DNA of 64,000 nucleotides from positions 1 to 64,000 of the forward strand of contig CAWAJF010000003.1 in assembly GCA_963782345.1 (NCBI GenBank), written 5' to 3'. The stretch is from DASUPK01 sp963782345. Its GTDB lineage: Bacteria > Actinomycetota > Thermoleophilia > Solirubrobacterales > 70-9. Below the pieces are notes generated by a model. That model ran no database searches. It had not been told where the DNA came from and was given only the letters and a program-made list of their open reading frames with translations. The position numbers and the translations under genes were made by a program. This document shows positions 1 to 8,610 of this stretch, one piece after another (position 1 is the stretch's first letter; every line of letters begins with the position of its first letter).

Positions 1-115
1 TCGTTCGGCTGCCAGCGGCGAGCGGGTACCGCTCGATTGGCCGGTCGGGCCCGTTGCAGACCCCGAAGGCCGGGTGGCGACCTCCGGATCCCAGGCGAGG
101 CCTGACGAGCGCTGA
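1..115 (+). CDS. 3' end of an unidentified upstream gene (partial)
   Basis: An open frame enters from the left edge in frame 2 and ends with a TGA whose last base is the A of the next gene's ATG (TGATG, positions 113-117). This arrangement is typical of translationally coupled genes. About 37 residues are visible, rich in Pro, Gly and Arg, with no recognisable motif. The coupling is the only argument that the frame is real, so function is unknown. Confidence 0.35.
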   Translation, partial: RSAASGERVPLDWPVGPVADPEGRVATSGSQARPDER

Positions 116-996
116 TGGGACCCGTTGCTGACGGTGCGGAGACGCCCGCAAGGGACCGTCTTGCGCAGGCGGTCGACGCGGTCCCCTGGTATCACACGAT
201 CTCCCTCCCCCACGGCGTGGTCACGGCGGGGCGCTATGACACCAGGCCCGCCCTGGAACGAGTCCCCATCCCGAGCTCGCTGGCCGGGAAGAGATGCCTT
301 GACGTGGGCACTGCCAATGGGTTCTGGGCGTTCGAGCTGGAACGTCGTGGGGCCGACGAGGTGATCACCATTGACATTCCCGGTCCGGAAGCGCTTGACT
401 GGCCCGACAAGACGCCAAGTGAGGAGCGCGAGCGCCTGCGTCCAAGGCGGGGTCGTACCGAGGCCTTCGAGCTCGCGGCGCGGGCTCTTGGGTCGGGTGT
501 CCGCCGGATCTTCGTTTCGATCTACGACCTTTCAGCCGAGGAGCTCGGCGAGTTCGATTTCGTCTTCATCGGGAGCCTCCTCCTTCACCTTCAGGATCCT
601 GTGCGGGCGCTGACGGCGGTCCGCGGGGTCACCCGTGGCCACCTGCTGGTCAACGACCCGGTGTCCCTGCCGCTGTCGCTGCTTCATCCATGGGCGCCTG
701 TCGCCGAGCTGAGCGGAGTCGGCCAAAACAAGTGGTGGACCTGCAATGTCGCCGGGCTGAGGCGACTCGTCGAGGCCTCCGGCTTCGACGTCGAGTCTGC
801 CGGACGGCTGTACATGCTCAAGTATGGCCGCGGTCACCCCGGGGGCGCAGGCGCTCTCGCGGCGGTCCGAACGGTCCGCAGGAGGATGACGCTCCGAAGG
901 TTCGGCCGGGGAATCATCCTACGCTTCGGCGTGCCTCATGCCTGGGTCCTCTCTCGACCCAGGGAAGGCTCCGGAGCTCTCAGCGCGAGCGCCTGA
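115..996 (+). CDS. class I SAM-dependent methyltransferase, CmoB-like
   Basis: 293 residues. The SAM-binding motif I is LDVGTANGFW at about residues 62-71, followed by an acidic loop (TIDIPGPE) and a later FVFIGSLLLHLQDP segment typical of Methyltransf_11/23 enzymes. The stretch PWYHTISLPHGV (about 24-35) resembles the entry to the catalytic domain of CmoB/DUF1698 proteins, which alkylate tRNA uridine. In a glycan locus a sugar or lipid-linked substrate is equally possible. The ATG overlaps the stop of the upstream frame. It converges on the NHL-repeat gene, and the two 3' ends overlap by about 17 nt. The substrate cannot be told from sequence. Confidence 0.8.
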   Translation: MGPVADGAETPARDRLAQAVDAVPWYHTISLPHGVVTAGRYDTRPALERVPIPSSLAGKRCLDVGTANGFWAFELERRGADEVITIDIPGPEALDWPDKTPSEERERLRPRRGRTEAFELAARALGSGVRRIFVSIYDLSAEELGEFDFVFIGSLLLHLQDPVRALTAVRGVTRGHLLVNDPVSLPLSLLHPWAPVAELSGVGQNKWWTCNVAGLRRLVEASGFDVESAGRLYMLKYGRGHPGGAGALAAVRTVRRRMTLRRFGRGIILRFGVPHAWVLSRPREGSGALSASA

Positions 997-2464
997 CGGT
1001 CAGGCTTGCGCGCGCCGCCGCGCGCTGACCGTCCACGCTCCTGGCGCGAAGGACGACCTTGTACCGGCCCGGCGTCAGTTTCCGGGTCCGCCGGCGTCCC
1101 AGCACGATGGTCTTCACTGCGGCGTTCCGCTTGCGTCCGGCCACAATCCTGCCCCGCCGGCGCACCTCCAGCCGGATCCGTGCGTCCTCCGAGGAGATGA
1201 ATCGGACCTTCAGCCTGCCCCGCCGGCGCATCCGCAGGTGACGCTTCGTCAAGCGCAGCCTCAGCCGCACGACGGGTGGCGGCTCGCTGACGGGTGGCGG
1301 CTCGCTCGCCGGCTGTGCTCGGAGGTCGACGAACCGAATCCTGTTGTTGCTCTCGTCGGCGATCAGGAAGCCCCCGGGAGTCGGCGCGACCGACTTGGGA
1401 CGGTTCAGCGATGCCTGGGTCGGGGGTCCGCCATCTCCTCCGAGGGAGCCGTTGGCGTCGCCGGTGGGCCCCGAGCCGGCCACCGTGCCGATCGTTCCGT
1501 CGGCGGCGACCATGCGAATGCGCTGGTTGTTCTTGTCGGCGATCAGGAACCCGCCGGCCGTAGCTGCGACACCGTCGGGACCGTCCAGCCGAGCGGCGGT
1601 CGCCGGGCCGCCGTCGCCCGAGAAGCCCTGGGCGCCCGGGATGCCGGCGACCGTCGTGATCGTGCCGTCGGGAGCGACTCGGCGGATCACCTTGTTCCCC
1701 GTGTCGGCGATCAGGAAGCCGCCGTCCGCCGTGGGATCGACGTCGAAGGGACGGTTGAGGCGGGCGCTGGTCGCCGGGCCGCCGTCGCCCGAGAAGCCGC
1801 CGTTGCCGTTGCCGGCCGGTCCGGAGCCGGCGACGGTGCTGATCGTCCCGTCGGTGGCGACCTCGCGCACCCGGTTGTTGTCGGTGTCGGCGATCAGGTA
1901 GCTGCCATCGGGGTTCACCGCCAAGCCGTGAGGGTTGTCGAGGCGGGCGGCATCGGCGGGGCCGCCGTCGCCTGAGAAGGCGCCGTCAGCGAAGCTGCCG
2001 AAGGGCCCGCTGCCCGCGACAGTCTCGATGGTCCCGCCGGGGGAGACGTCTCGGATCCGCTCGTTCCTGGTGTCGGAGATCAGGAACCCTCCGTCCGGAG
2101 TCGGCTCGGCGTCGTGGAGGAAGTCGAGGCGGGCGGACGTCGCCGGCCCGCCGTCCCCGGCGAAGGCGCCATTCGATGCACCGGTGGGGCCCGATCCCGC
2201 GACCGTGGTGATCACCCCATTCGGCCAGACCCGGCGCACGCGGTCGTTCTCGCGGTCGGCGATCAGGAAGCCGCCGTCGGGCAGCGGGCTGACCGCCCGC
2301 GGCAGGTCGATCCGCGCCGAAAACGCAGAGCCGCCGTCCCCGGCGAACCCGGCGAAACCAGTTCCCGCGACGGTGGAGATCACCCCGCTCGCGGCGAGCG
2401 CCGGCGCTGCGGCGATCAGGAACATAGCCGCCGTGCCGGCGACCAGGCGCGCAACGAGGTTCAC
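980..2464 (-). CDS. secreted NHL-repeat beta-propeller protein
   Basis: Starting at GTG 2464, 11 nt after the stop of the upstream glycosyltransferase, gives a clean signal peptide (VNLVARLVAGTAAMFLIAAA, cleavage near ALAA-SG). A longer open frame to 2728 lies inside the glycosyltransferase and adds only low-complexity residues, so I reject it. Six NHL repeats follow, each with an I-x-TVAG-x-G entry, a GDGGPA loop and a FLIAD-x-N-x-R-x-RV strand, together forming a predicted six-bladed propeller. The last ~85 residues are a very Arg-rich beta domain (LTPGRYKVVLRARS) common at the C-termini of secreted proteins in this lineage. It is probably an extracellular binding protein; the ligand is unknown. 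It is the last gene of the long minus-strand operon. Confidence 0.8.
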   Translation of the reverse strand: MNLVARLVAGTAAMFLIAAAPALAASGVISTVAGTGFAGFAGDGGSAFSARIDLPRAVSPLPDGGFLIADRENDRVRRVWPNGVITTVAGSGPTGASNGAFAGDGGPATSARLDFLHDAEPTPDGGFLISDTRNERIRDVSPGGTIETVAGSGPFGSFADGAFSGDGGPADAARLDNPHGLAVNPDGSYLIADTDNNRVREVATDGTISTVAGSGPAGNGNGGFSGDGGPATSARLNRPFDVDPTADGGFLIADTGNKVIRRVAPDGTITTVAGIPGAQGFSGDGGPATAARLDGPDGVAATAGGFLIADKNNQRIRMVAADGTIGTVAGSGPTGDANGSLGGDGGPPTQASLNRPKSVAPTPGGFLIADESNNRIRFVDLRAQPASEPPPVSEPPPVVRLRLRLTKRHLRMRRRGRLKVRFISSEDARIRLEVRRRGRIVAGRKRNAAVKTIVLGRRRTRKLTPGRYKVVLRARSVDGQRAAARASLTVRRSR

Positions 2465-2474
2465 GCGACCAGGC

Positions 2475-3647
2475 TCACGCTTGCATGTCGGGGGTACGAT
2501 CGGCCTCGCCGGCGGCGACTCCAGCGACCTCGGCGAGGCTTTCCATGATGCGTGCTGCGATTTCGTCCCAGGTGGGGAGCGTCGCGGCATATTGCTGAGC
2601 ACGCCGCCCGAGCTCGGCGCAGAGGTCGTCGTCCATGGCCAGCCGCTCGATTGCCTTGGCGAGGCTGGCCGGGCGCACATCGCTGGCCTCGAGGACAGGC
2701 CCCCCGGACGCCCAGTCTCGTGGCCCATTCAGGTACTCGAGCGCTCCCAGCGATGCACCTCTTAGCGTCAAAGTGGGGCAACCGCTGCCCAGTGCCTCCA
2801 GCAACGTCGTTGGAAAGCCATCCTTCTCGCTCAGCATCCCGTATGCCCGTGCCCCTCGATAAAGCAGCCTGAGCGCATCGTGCTCAATGTACGGCACGTG
2901 ATGCACCCTGTCGGCCACGCCGAGGCGCGCGGCGAGGTGATCTGCGTCGACCTCGGGTGTCCTCGGTCCGACGAGCAGCAGCCGAAGCTCGTTGGACGGT
3001 GCGGCCAATGAGAATCCCTCGATCAGTTCCGGGATGTGACGTCGCAGCGAGGGCTTTCCCACAAACATCATGTATGGAGCATCAACGCCGAGCACCTCAG
3101 TGACCGTCCGGCGCAGCAAGTCCTCCTCGCCGGGTTGACCCGGCCTGAACCACGGATCGCGACCCTCGGGCAGCACCCGGATCTTGAGCGGGTCCACCCC
3201 AAAGAAGGAGACGAGGTCGGCCTTCGTCGTCGGACAGTTGGCGAGGACGAGGTCGGCCCGGCGGGCGCTGTACGCCATGTGCCGCGATCGAGCGCGAGCC
3301 CGCCATCCTGGGATCGCGTGGGGTCCCTCGTAGATGCCCAGATTGAAGACCACCGCTCGACCCTGGAACCATGGCGGGAGCGTGTAGGGAGCGAAGAAGG
3401 CATCAACCTGCCGCGCCTTCGCGCGAAGGCTGGTCGTCTGCCACCAGAGCGGCGGTGCAGCCGAGTGAGAGACCTCCTGGACGAACCGGCCGTTCGCGGG
3501 GACGCTCTCGAGCGGCGAGGGGGAAAACAGCCGTACCTGGTCAAACGGAAGGTCCTGCCGTGCCCAGGAATCGAGGATGTGCTCGATGGCGCGGCCGACG
3601 CCGAAGCGCTGGCCGGACGCCCTGCTCGCGTCAACGCCCAGAATCAC
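2475..3647 (-). CDS. glycosyltransferase family 4 (GT-B)
   Basis: 390 residues in a two-domain GT-B layout. The N-terminal domain opens with MILGVDASRASGQRFGVGRA, whose glycine loop suits acceptor binding. The C-terminal nucleotide-sugar domain has the retaining-GT signature SEKDGFPTTLLEALGSG at about 273-289 (E-x7-E type). Translation starts at GTG 3647, overlapping the stop of the sulfotransferase gene by 4 nt (GTGA). It probably adds one sugar to the lipid-linked repeat unit at the cytoplasmic membrane face. The sugar and linkage cannot be deduced. Confidence 0.85.
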   Translation of the reverse strand: MILGVDASRASGQRFGVGRAIEHILDSWARQDLPFDQVRLFSPSPLESVPANGRFVQEVSHSAAPPLWWQTTSLRAKARQVDAFFAPYTLPPWFQGRAVVFNLGIYEGPHAIPGWRARARSRHMAYSARRADLVLANCPTTKADLVSFFGVDPLKIRVLPEGRDPWFRPGQPGEEDLLRRTVTEVLGVDAPYMMFVGKPSLRRHIPELIEGFSLAAPSNELRLLLVGPRTPEVDADHLAARLGVADRVHHVPYIEHDALRLLYRGARAYGMLSEKDGFPTTLLEALGSGCPTLTLRGASLGALEYLNGPRDWASGGPVLEASDVRPASLAKAIERLAMDDDLCAELGRRAQQYAATLPTWDEIAARIMESLAEVAGVAAGEADRTPDMQA

Positions 3648-4675
3648 GAGACCAGCTCACACTCGCCCGTTCTCGGGTCGATCAGGTAGCCGCGATCGGC
3701 AGCGCGCTCGGCGACTCGGGGGAGGAGCTCCTGCAGTTCAGCTGCGTTGTCAGCTCGCCACTTCTTGGCCTGCGGTGGGGAAAGGGCGTTCACCGGGCTC
3801 TCCCGCAGCTCTCGCAGCGCCTCCAGCATGGCCGGCTCGACCAGAATGCCGAGCGCCCGGCACAGGGAGGAGGTCGTCGCCTCCGGGTGTTCGATCAGAT
3901 CCTCGATGCGGAGGTCCACCCAGCGCGACGGATCGACGAGCGGCCGGGCGCCGTCCAGCGCCTCGTTCAGCTGGTCCCACTGAGCAAAGGCGATCTCGGG
4001 GATCGTCCGAGTTGCATAGTTGCGCCACCCGTCGATCAACGAAAAGCACCACATTCGTGTCTGCGCGTGGCCGGGAATATGGAGTTCAGCGGGCACGTAG
4101 TAGGTGCGAAAGCGACCTGCGGGATCCCGCCAGCCGTTGATCAGCGAGCTGATGACCTCGCAAGGGTTGCGCCTGACGGCGACAAAGGTCGCATCCGGAA
4201 ACAGTTCGAGCAGATACGGGACACGGAGCGCGTTCTCCGGAGTCTTCTCGACCAGGCGGCACGGCCCGAGGTGAGCGTAGAAGTAGGCGTTGACGAAGCG
4301 TCGCTCGCCCGGCCGAACGCTGCCCGCTCCGATGGCGTCGGAGCTCCAGCCCGACCACCGCGGATGGTGGAAGGCCCGCCAGACATCGTGGCCCTCCCAG
4401 GGCAGTCCGTCGAGCGCGCTGCTGGACTTGAGCAGCTCGAAGACCATCGTCGTCCCGGAGCGCGGGGCCCCGAGCACGAAGACGGGACGCTCGTAGCGAA
4501 TCCCTCTGGCATAGCCGGAGAGAAGTCGCCCGAGGAGTCTCGGGGTCACCCGCTTGGAGACGTTGCGCAGGCGCCAGGCGATCCCGCGAGAATCGTCGAA
4601 TGCCGCCAGCCGTCCCGGCATCTGCTCGGTCGGCTCCCGGATCCCGGTCCCCGGGTGCTCCGCATGCCTGGTCAT
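3644..4675 (-). CDS. PAPS-dependent sulfotransferase (Sulfotransfer_3 type)
   Basis: 343 residues. The 5'-phosphosulfate loop is GAPRSGTT at 69-76 and the 3'-phosphate-binding strand/helix is VRRNPCEVISSLI near 167-179, both at family-typical spacing. KTPENAL near 144-150 matches the conserved KTP segment of bacterial sulfotransferases. It should move a sulfuryl group from PAPS to a hydroxyl or amine, here presumably on a sugar. It is coupled by 4-nt overlaps to the double methyltransferase upstream and the GT4 downstream, tying it to glycan assembly. This is one of three sulfotransferases in the window. Confidence 0.85.
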   Translation of the reverse strand: MTRHAEHPGTGIREPTEQMPGRLAAFDDSRGIAWRLRNVSKRVTPRLLGRLLSGYARGIRYERPVFVLGAPRSGTTMVFELLKSSSALDGLPWEGHDVWRAFHHPRWSGWSSDAIGAGSVRPGERRFVNAYFYAHLGPCRLVEKTPENALRVPYLLELFPDATFVAVRRNPCEVISSLINGWRDPAGRFRTYYVPAELHIPGHAQTRMWCFSLIDGWRNYATRTIPEIAFAQWDQLNEALDGARPLVDPSRWVDLRIEDLIEHPEATTSSLCRALGILVEPAMLEALRELRESPVNALSPPQAKKWRADNAAELQELLPRVAERAADRGYLIDPRTGECELVS

Positions 4676-6129
4676 CGGCGTCGGTCCCCGGCTGGCGCCG
4701 CGATCGCGAACAGCGTATGCCCGTAGGGAACTCGCGTCACCCGCATTCGCAACCAGAGTGCCTCCGCGCTAAGAAGCGCATACATGAGCGCGTTTGATGC
4801 GCCGGAACTGGGGGAGGGGATGCCGTGCTGGTCCCGGCTCGGCGCTCGAGGCGCCCGACCGCGGGCGGCGGCCCACAGCGATCCCACGAAGTTCGCGTAG
4901 GTGGCACGACTCACTGTGAATCCGGCTCGCTCGAGCGTCGCCACCAGGGAGCTCCGGTCATAGAGTCGCCAGTCCGTGCCTCCGCGGGCTCGCCTGCCGC
5001 CGTTGGTACGGACGAGGATCGCACCGCCCGGGCGGATCACACGGTTCAGCTCCCCCACGGCCCGGTCGATCTGCGCCCCCGGGACGTGCTGGAGGACGTC
5101 GTTGAGGGTGACGAGATCGAAGGACGCATCTGCGAAGGGAAGACGCCAGACCGAGGCAACCTGCAGATCTGCCTCGGGGACACGGCCGCGGGCGAACTCG
5201 ATCGCCTCGGCGCTTATGTCGACGCCCGCAAGCTGCTCGAAGCGGCCGCGCTCACCCGCCCAGCGCAGGAAGCCACCGCTGCCGCAGCCGGCGTCCAGCA
5301 GCCCGCCGCCGTCCCGAAGGCGATTCCCGAGCAGGGCGGCGCTGATCTCGCGCATCCCCCGGTGCCACCAGTGCGTCTCCTCCACCTCGTGGATGCGCCG
5401 GTAGTAGTCGGCCGGCACCTCGATGCTGGCCGCTGCCGCGAACGCCGGATCGGGATCCTGGTGGGCGGGCGCACTCCGCTTGCGTACGGCGTAGACGGCC
5501 TGGCCCATGGCGAAACCCGGTGGCTGTTCCCCCAGGACCAGGCCGGCAGCCTCGAGCACCGCCTCGGCCGCCCGGTCTCCGGGGGGCGGCGGCCGCCGAA
5601 CCGGGGCCCGGCGGCCGAGCGGGACGATCCTCTTCACGGCCCGCGCAAGCGGATAGAGCACCCCTGCGCGCCAGGCGCGACGGGCCCTCCCGGGTCGCGG
5701 CACACTCAGCACAGCCCTCCCCCCGGGTCGGAGCACACGCGCGAGCTCCGAGATCGCCGCTTCCGAATAGGCGACGTACTCGAGCACTCCTGTGGCGACC
5801 ACGGCGTCGAAGGACGAGTCGGGGAAGGGCAGGCTTTCGATCGAGCCACGGACGAGGCGCGCTCCCGCCTCCGGGATCCTCGTTCGGGCCAGCTGGACCA
5901 TCCGCTCGGAGGAGTCCACACCGTGCACCCGCCAGCAACGGTCCGCAAGGGCCCGCAACAGACGGCCCGGTCCCATGCCGACGTCTAGAACGTCCCCCGG
6001 ACCATCCCCGAGGAGCCCGAGAGCCGCGTCCCGGCGCATTCGAAGTACTCGGCCTCGGCGCCCCCGGGACTCGTAGGCGTTGTCGTAGCGTTCTGCCTCG
6101 GAGTCCCAGAAGCTCGCTGTGTCGCGCAT
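4672..6129 (-). CDS. tandem (double-domain) SAM-dependent methyltransferase
   Basis: From ATG 6129 the protein has 485 residues and two complete class I methyltransferase domains. The first has motif I LDVGMGPGR (~48-56), PFPDSSFDAV and a RVLRPGG strand. The second has LLDAGCGSGGF (~277-287), PFADASFDLV and RVIRPGG. The second is preceded by WWHRGMREI, usual in Methyltransf_11/23 enzymes of glycan clusters. A longer open frame reaching 6531 lies inside the preceding sulfotransferase and is low-complexity, so it is rejected. Two complete domains in one chain could methylate two positions or work in sequence. It starts after a 199-nt gap, so it may have its own promoter. Confidence 0.85.
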   Translation of the reverse strand: MRDTASFWDSEAERYDNAYESRGRRGRVLRMRRDAALGLLGDGPGDVLDVGMGPGRLLRALADRCWRVHGVDSSERMVQLARTRIPEAGARLVRGSIESLPFPDSSFDAVVATGVLEYVAYSEAAISELARVLRPGGRAVLSVPRPGRARRAWRAGVLYPLARAVKRIVPLGRRAPVRRPPPPGDRAAEAVLEAAGLVLGEQPPGFAMGQAVYAVRKRSAPAHQDPDPAFAAAASIEVPADYYRRIHEVEETHWWHRGMREISAALLGNRLRDGGGLLDAGCGSGGFLRWAGERGRFEQLAGVDISAEAIEFARGRVPEADLQVASVWRLPFADASFDLVTLNDVLQHVPGAQIDRAVGELNRVIRPGGAILVRTNGGRRARGGTDWRLYDRSSLVATLERAGFTVSRATYANFVGSLWAAARGRAPRAPSRDQHGIPSPSSGASNALMYALLSAEALWLRMRVTRVPYGHTLFAIAAPAGDRRR

Positions 6130-6328
6130 CGTCGTCACCGGCGGCTGGTCAGTTGCCTTGGAAGATCGGATGACGCGGTCCCGAGCAAGCATCGGCGAGG
6201 GCGCTGATGGCGTGGACCGCCTCGTTCCGTTTCCCTTCGACGTCGAGCGGAGAGCGGAAGCCCTCGGGGCGAGCTCGGCCTCCCCGGGAGGCGGACCACG
6301 CGGTCCTTCACGCCGGTCGCCGGCTCGG

Positions 6329-7273
6329 TCATCGCGCGGGTCTAGCTGCCAGCAGGGGATAGCCGTAGCGGGACATGAGCGGCGCGGCCGTGAGGGTCGC
6401 CAGCCGTCGCGAGCGCGGATCCATTTTCGCCCGCCACTCGTCGTCCGGCCTGATCTCGATCTCGCCGTCATAGGCGCGCAGCCGGTTCCCGGCGACGCTG
6501 TGGTTGGATCCGAGCCGGACCCCGCGATCACCGGAGAACGGAAGCTCTGCGTCGGGTTCGCCGAGCAGGGAGCAGATGGACCGCACCGTCGCCTGTGGCC
6601 GGTCGACGAAGTCCTCGTACCTGACGCGGAGGTAGCGATCTCCCTGGCCTCTCCGAATCAGGGTGTCGATGAGCGCGTTTCGCCGCAGCCAGTGGAGGGA
6701 GCTGGAGGCCGGGCCCATGCGGCCGAAGTAGCGAGGGGGATCGGTTCGCTTGAGCTTCCGCTTCGCCAGCGAGTAGGCGCAGGCGCGCGGGTCTCGGACA
6801 AGATGGACCACGTACAGGTCGATGTCGGTGTGCGTCGCGATCAGGTACGGGTAGGGGGCTCCCTTTGAGGAGTCGATGATCACACGCGCTTCAGCCGAGT
6901 CAGCGGTGCTCGTGTAGAGGTCGGCGAGCAAGTCCGCGTAGCGGCTCACCGGATGGCGATTCGCTGGGCCGTTCCGCCGGCCCTCGCGCGCGATCACCGC
7001 GAGGTGGGCCGGGTTCGTATCGAGCCATCGATCCTGCAGGGCGATCAGCGAACCGGGGTCGAGATCCGGGTGGCGCGCAAATACCTTGCGGAGCACCGGC
7101 GCCCAGAACGCGCAGTCGAAGGCCGTCGCCCCGCAGCCACAGAGCTCGTTGTGCCAGATCAGGTTGAGCTCCCCGGAGGAGAACCAGCCATCGACCTCGC
7201 CGAGGACGCGCTCGAGCAGGGTGCTCCCACTACGGCCCCAGCCTGCGACGTAGACGATCTTGGGCTTCGTCAT
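6329..7273 (-). CDS. PAPS-dependent sulfotransferase
   Basis: 314 residues from ATG 7273, which overlaps the flippase stop by 4 nt; the open frame continues upstream to 7582 but without homology. The 5'-PSB loop is GWGRSGSTLL at 11-20. The Cys-containing CGCGATAFDC segment (~45-54) is seen in many bacterial Sulfotransfer_3 proteins. VHLVRDPRACAYSL supplies the 3'-phosphate site and VRYEDFVDRP is a conserved late motif. It probably sulfates the same glycan as the other sulfotransferases. It is followed by a 199-nt gap that contains no gene, only a few short GC-rich inverted repeats. Confidence 0.85.
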   Translation of the reverse strand: MTKPKIVYVAGWGRSGSTLLERVLGEVDGWFSSGELNLIWHNELCGCGATAFDCAFWAPVLRKVFARHPDLDPGSLIALQDRWLDTNPAHLAVIAREGRRNGPANRHPVSRYADLLADLYTSTADSAEARVIIDSSKGAPYPYLIATHTDIDLYVVHLVRDPRACAYSLAKRKLKRTDPPRYFGRMGPASSSLHWLRRNALIDTLIRRGQGDRYLRVRYEDFVDRPQATVRSICSLLGEPDAELPFSGDRGVRLGSNHSVAGNRLRAYDGEIEIRPDDEWRAKMDPRSRRLATLTAAPLMSRYGYPLLAARPAR

Positions 7274-8610
7274 CTCTCCGCAGCCGATGAACGGGCCTCC
7301 ACGGCCGCGGGTGGCTGCCCCCGGCTGCGGATCGCGTCGCCGATTGGTGGCACCAAGCCCGCGGTGGTGGCGCTCCGGTGGTTGAGCACGAGCACCAGGG
7401 TGAACGACGCCACCGTGATCGTGGCCGAGGCGTCGATACCGAGAAGGGGGATGGCGACGAGGTTCGCCGCGACGTTCAATCCGGCGGCCAACCCGTTGTG
7501 GCGCATCAACGTGCCCTGCCGGTCCGCGGCAACGAGCGCGCCGGCGTAAGGGACGCCCATGGCGACCAGTGGGATGCTCCAAGCGAGAATCGCCAGGGGG
7601 GCGATGGCCGAGTCGTAGGCATGGCCGTAGAGGATCGGCACCAGCAGGGGAGCCGCGAGGGTTGCGAATCCGGCGATCGGGAGGGAGATCCCGATCCCGG
7701 CACGGAGGGTGCTGGAGGTGAGCCGGTCGCGCCTGCCCTGCGAGCGCGCCGCGCTGAAGGAGGAGAGGAACGAGGTCGAGTAGAGAGCGTTGATCCCGGC
7801 CATGAACAGCACCGGCTTGTAGGCAGCGCCGTAGAAGCCCGTCTGCCTGCTGCCGAGGATCACGGCGATCAGGAACAGGTCGGCCGAGTAGAGCATGGTT
7901 CGGGCGATGTTGGTGGCCAACAGCGGAAGACTCTGGCCGAGCGTGCTCCGCCAGACCTGCATATCGATGCGGGGCCTCGGGACACCGAAGCGGCGTGCCA
8001 GTGAGCCGAGCACGATGGCGGCGTAGAGGAACTCCGCCGCCACGCGAAGGAAGGGCACGTCCCGAACGTTGTCCTCCCCGGTGATCAGCAGCACGACTCC
8101 GGCCGCGAAGAGAAGCTGCGAGCTGATGTTGCCGATCGCAACCGGCCGGGGGGCTTCGACACCGAGCAGGATCCAGCGAAGATTCAGGGCCAGAGCCGGG
8201 AGGGCGAGCGCGAATGGCAGGAGGACCGATGCCTTCAGGCCCCCTCCGGTCGTGATCAGGATGACGGCGACGAAGAGAGCGGCGGCGATCACGGAGAGCG
8301 CCAGCCGAAGGCCGAGGACGTCATCGACGATCGATCGGAACCGCTCCGGCTGGCGCGAGACGTTCCGCGTCGTGATCACCTCGGTGCCGGAGTCCGCGAC
8401 GATCGCAAACCAGTTGAGCAGAGTGGTTCCGAGGATGATCAGTCCGAAGCCGTACGGGTGAAGCCTGCGCGCCAGGAGGATCAGGGCGAGGAGCCCGGCC
8501 AGTCTGCCCAGCACCTCGCCCACCGCGAGGGTGCCGAAGCTGCGGAGCAGCGTCCGCCAGCTGGCCAGGCCGGGCTCCTCGAGCAGGGTCTCTTCGGACA
8601 CGTCGCTCAT
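7270..8610 (-). CDS. oligosaccharide flippase (Wzx / MATE-like)
   Basis: 446 residues with about 12 predicted membrane segments and the opening FGTLAVGEVLGRLAGLLALI typical of polysaccharide biosynthesis proteins (PF01943/PF13440). DSGTEVITTRNVSR after the second segment is the family's conserved polar loop. It should flip undecaprenyl-linked oligosaccharides across the membrane. It has 4-nt overlaps with the deacetylase upstream and the sulfotransferase downstream. The window has a second, unrelated-looking flippase at 56.5 kb. Confidence 0.85.
   Translation of the reverse strand: MSDVSEETLLEEPGLASWRTLLRSFGTLAVGEVLGRLAGLLALILLARRLHPYGFGLIILGTTLLNWFAIVADSGTEVITTRNVSRQPERFRSIVDDVLGLRLALSVIAAALFVAVILITTGGGLKASVLLPFALALPALALNLRWILLGVEAPRPVAIGNISSQLLFAAGVVLLITGEDNVRDVPFLRVAAEFLYAAIVLGSLARRFGVPRPRIDMQVWRSTLGQSLPLLATNIARTMLYSADLFLIAVILGSRQTGFYGAAYKPVLFMAGINALYSTSFLSSFSAARSQGRRDRLTSSTLRAGIGISLPIAGFATLAAPLLVPILYGHAYDSAIAPLAILAWSIPLVAMGVPYAGALVAADRQGTLMRHNGLAAGLNVAANLVAIPLLGIDASATITVASFTLVLVLNHRSATTAGLVPPIGDAIRSRGQPPAAVEARSSAAER

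Noticed and set aside
1050..2400. Regularly spaced similar segments that could look like a repeat array
   Set aside because: They are the coding repeats of the six NHL units, with divergent spacing and no spacer structure, so not CRISPR or an integron array.
2465..2728. N-terminal extension of the NHL-repeat protein
   Set aside because: It overlaps the conserved GT4 C-terminus and would bury the signal peptide. GTG 2464 gives a normal secreted protein.
4825..5988. 387-codon plus-strand open frame opposite the double methyltransferase
   Set aside because: Both methyltransferase domains on the minus strand keep their motifs; this frame has none.
6130..6328. Possible terminator hairpins in the 199-nt gap before the double methyltransferase
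   Set aside because: Short GC palindromes are present, but loops are too small and no T-run follows. In such GC-rich sequence these occur by chance.
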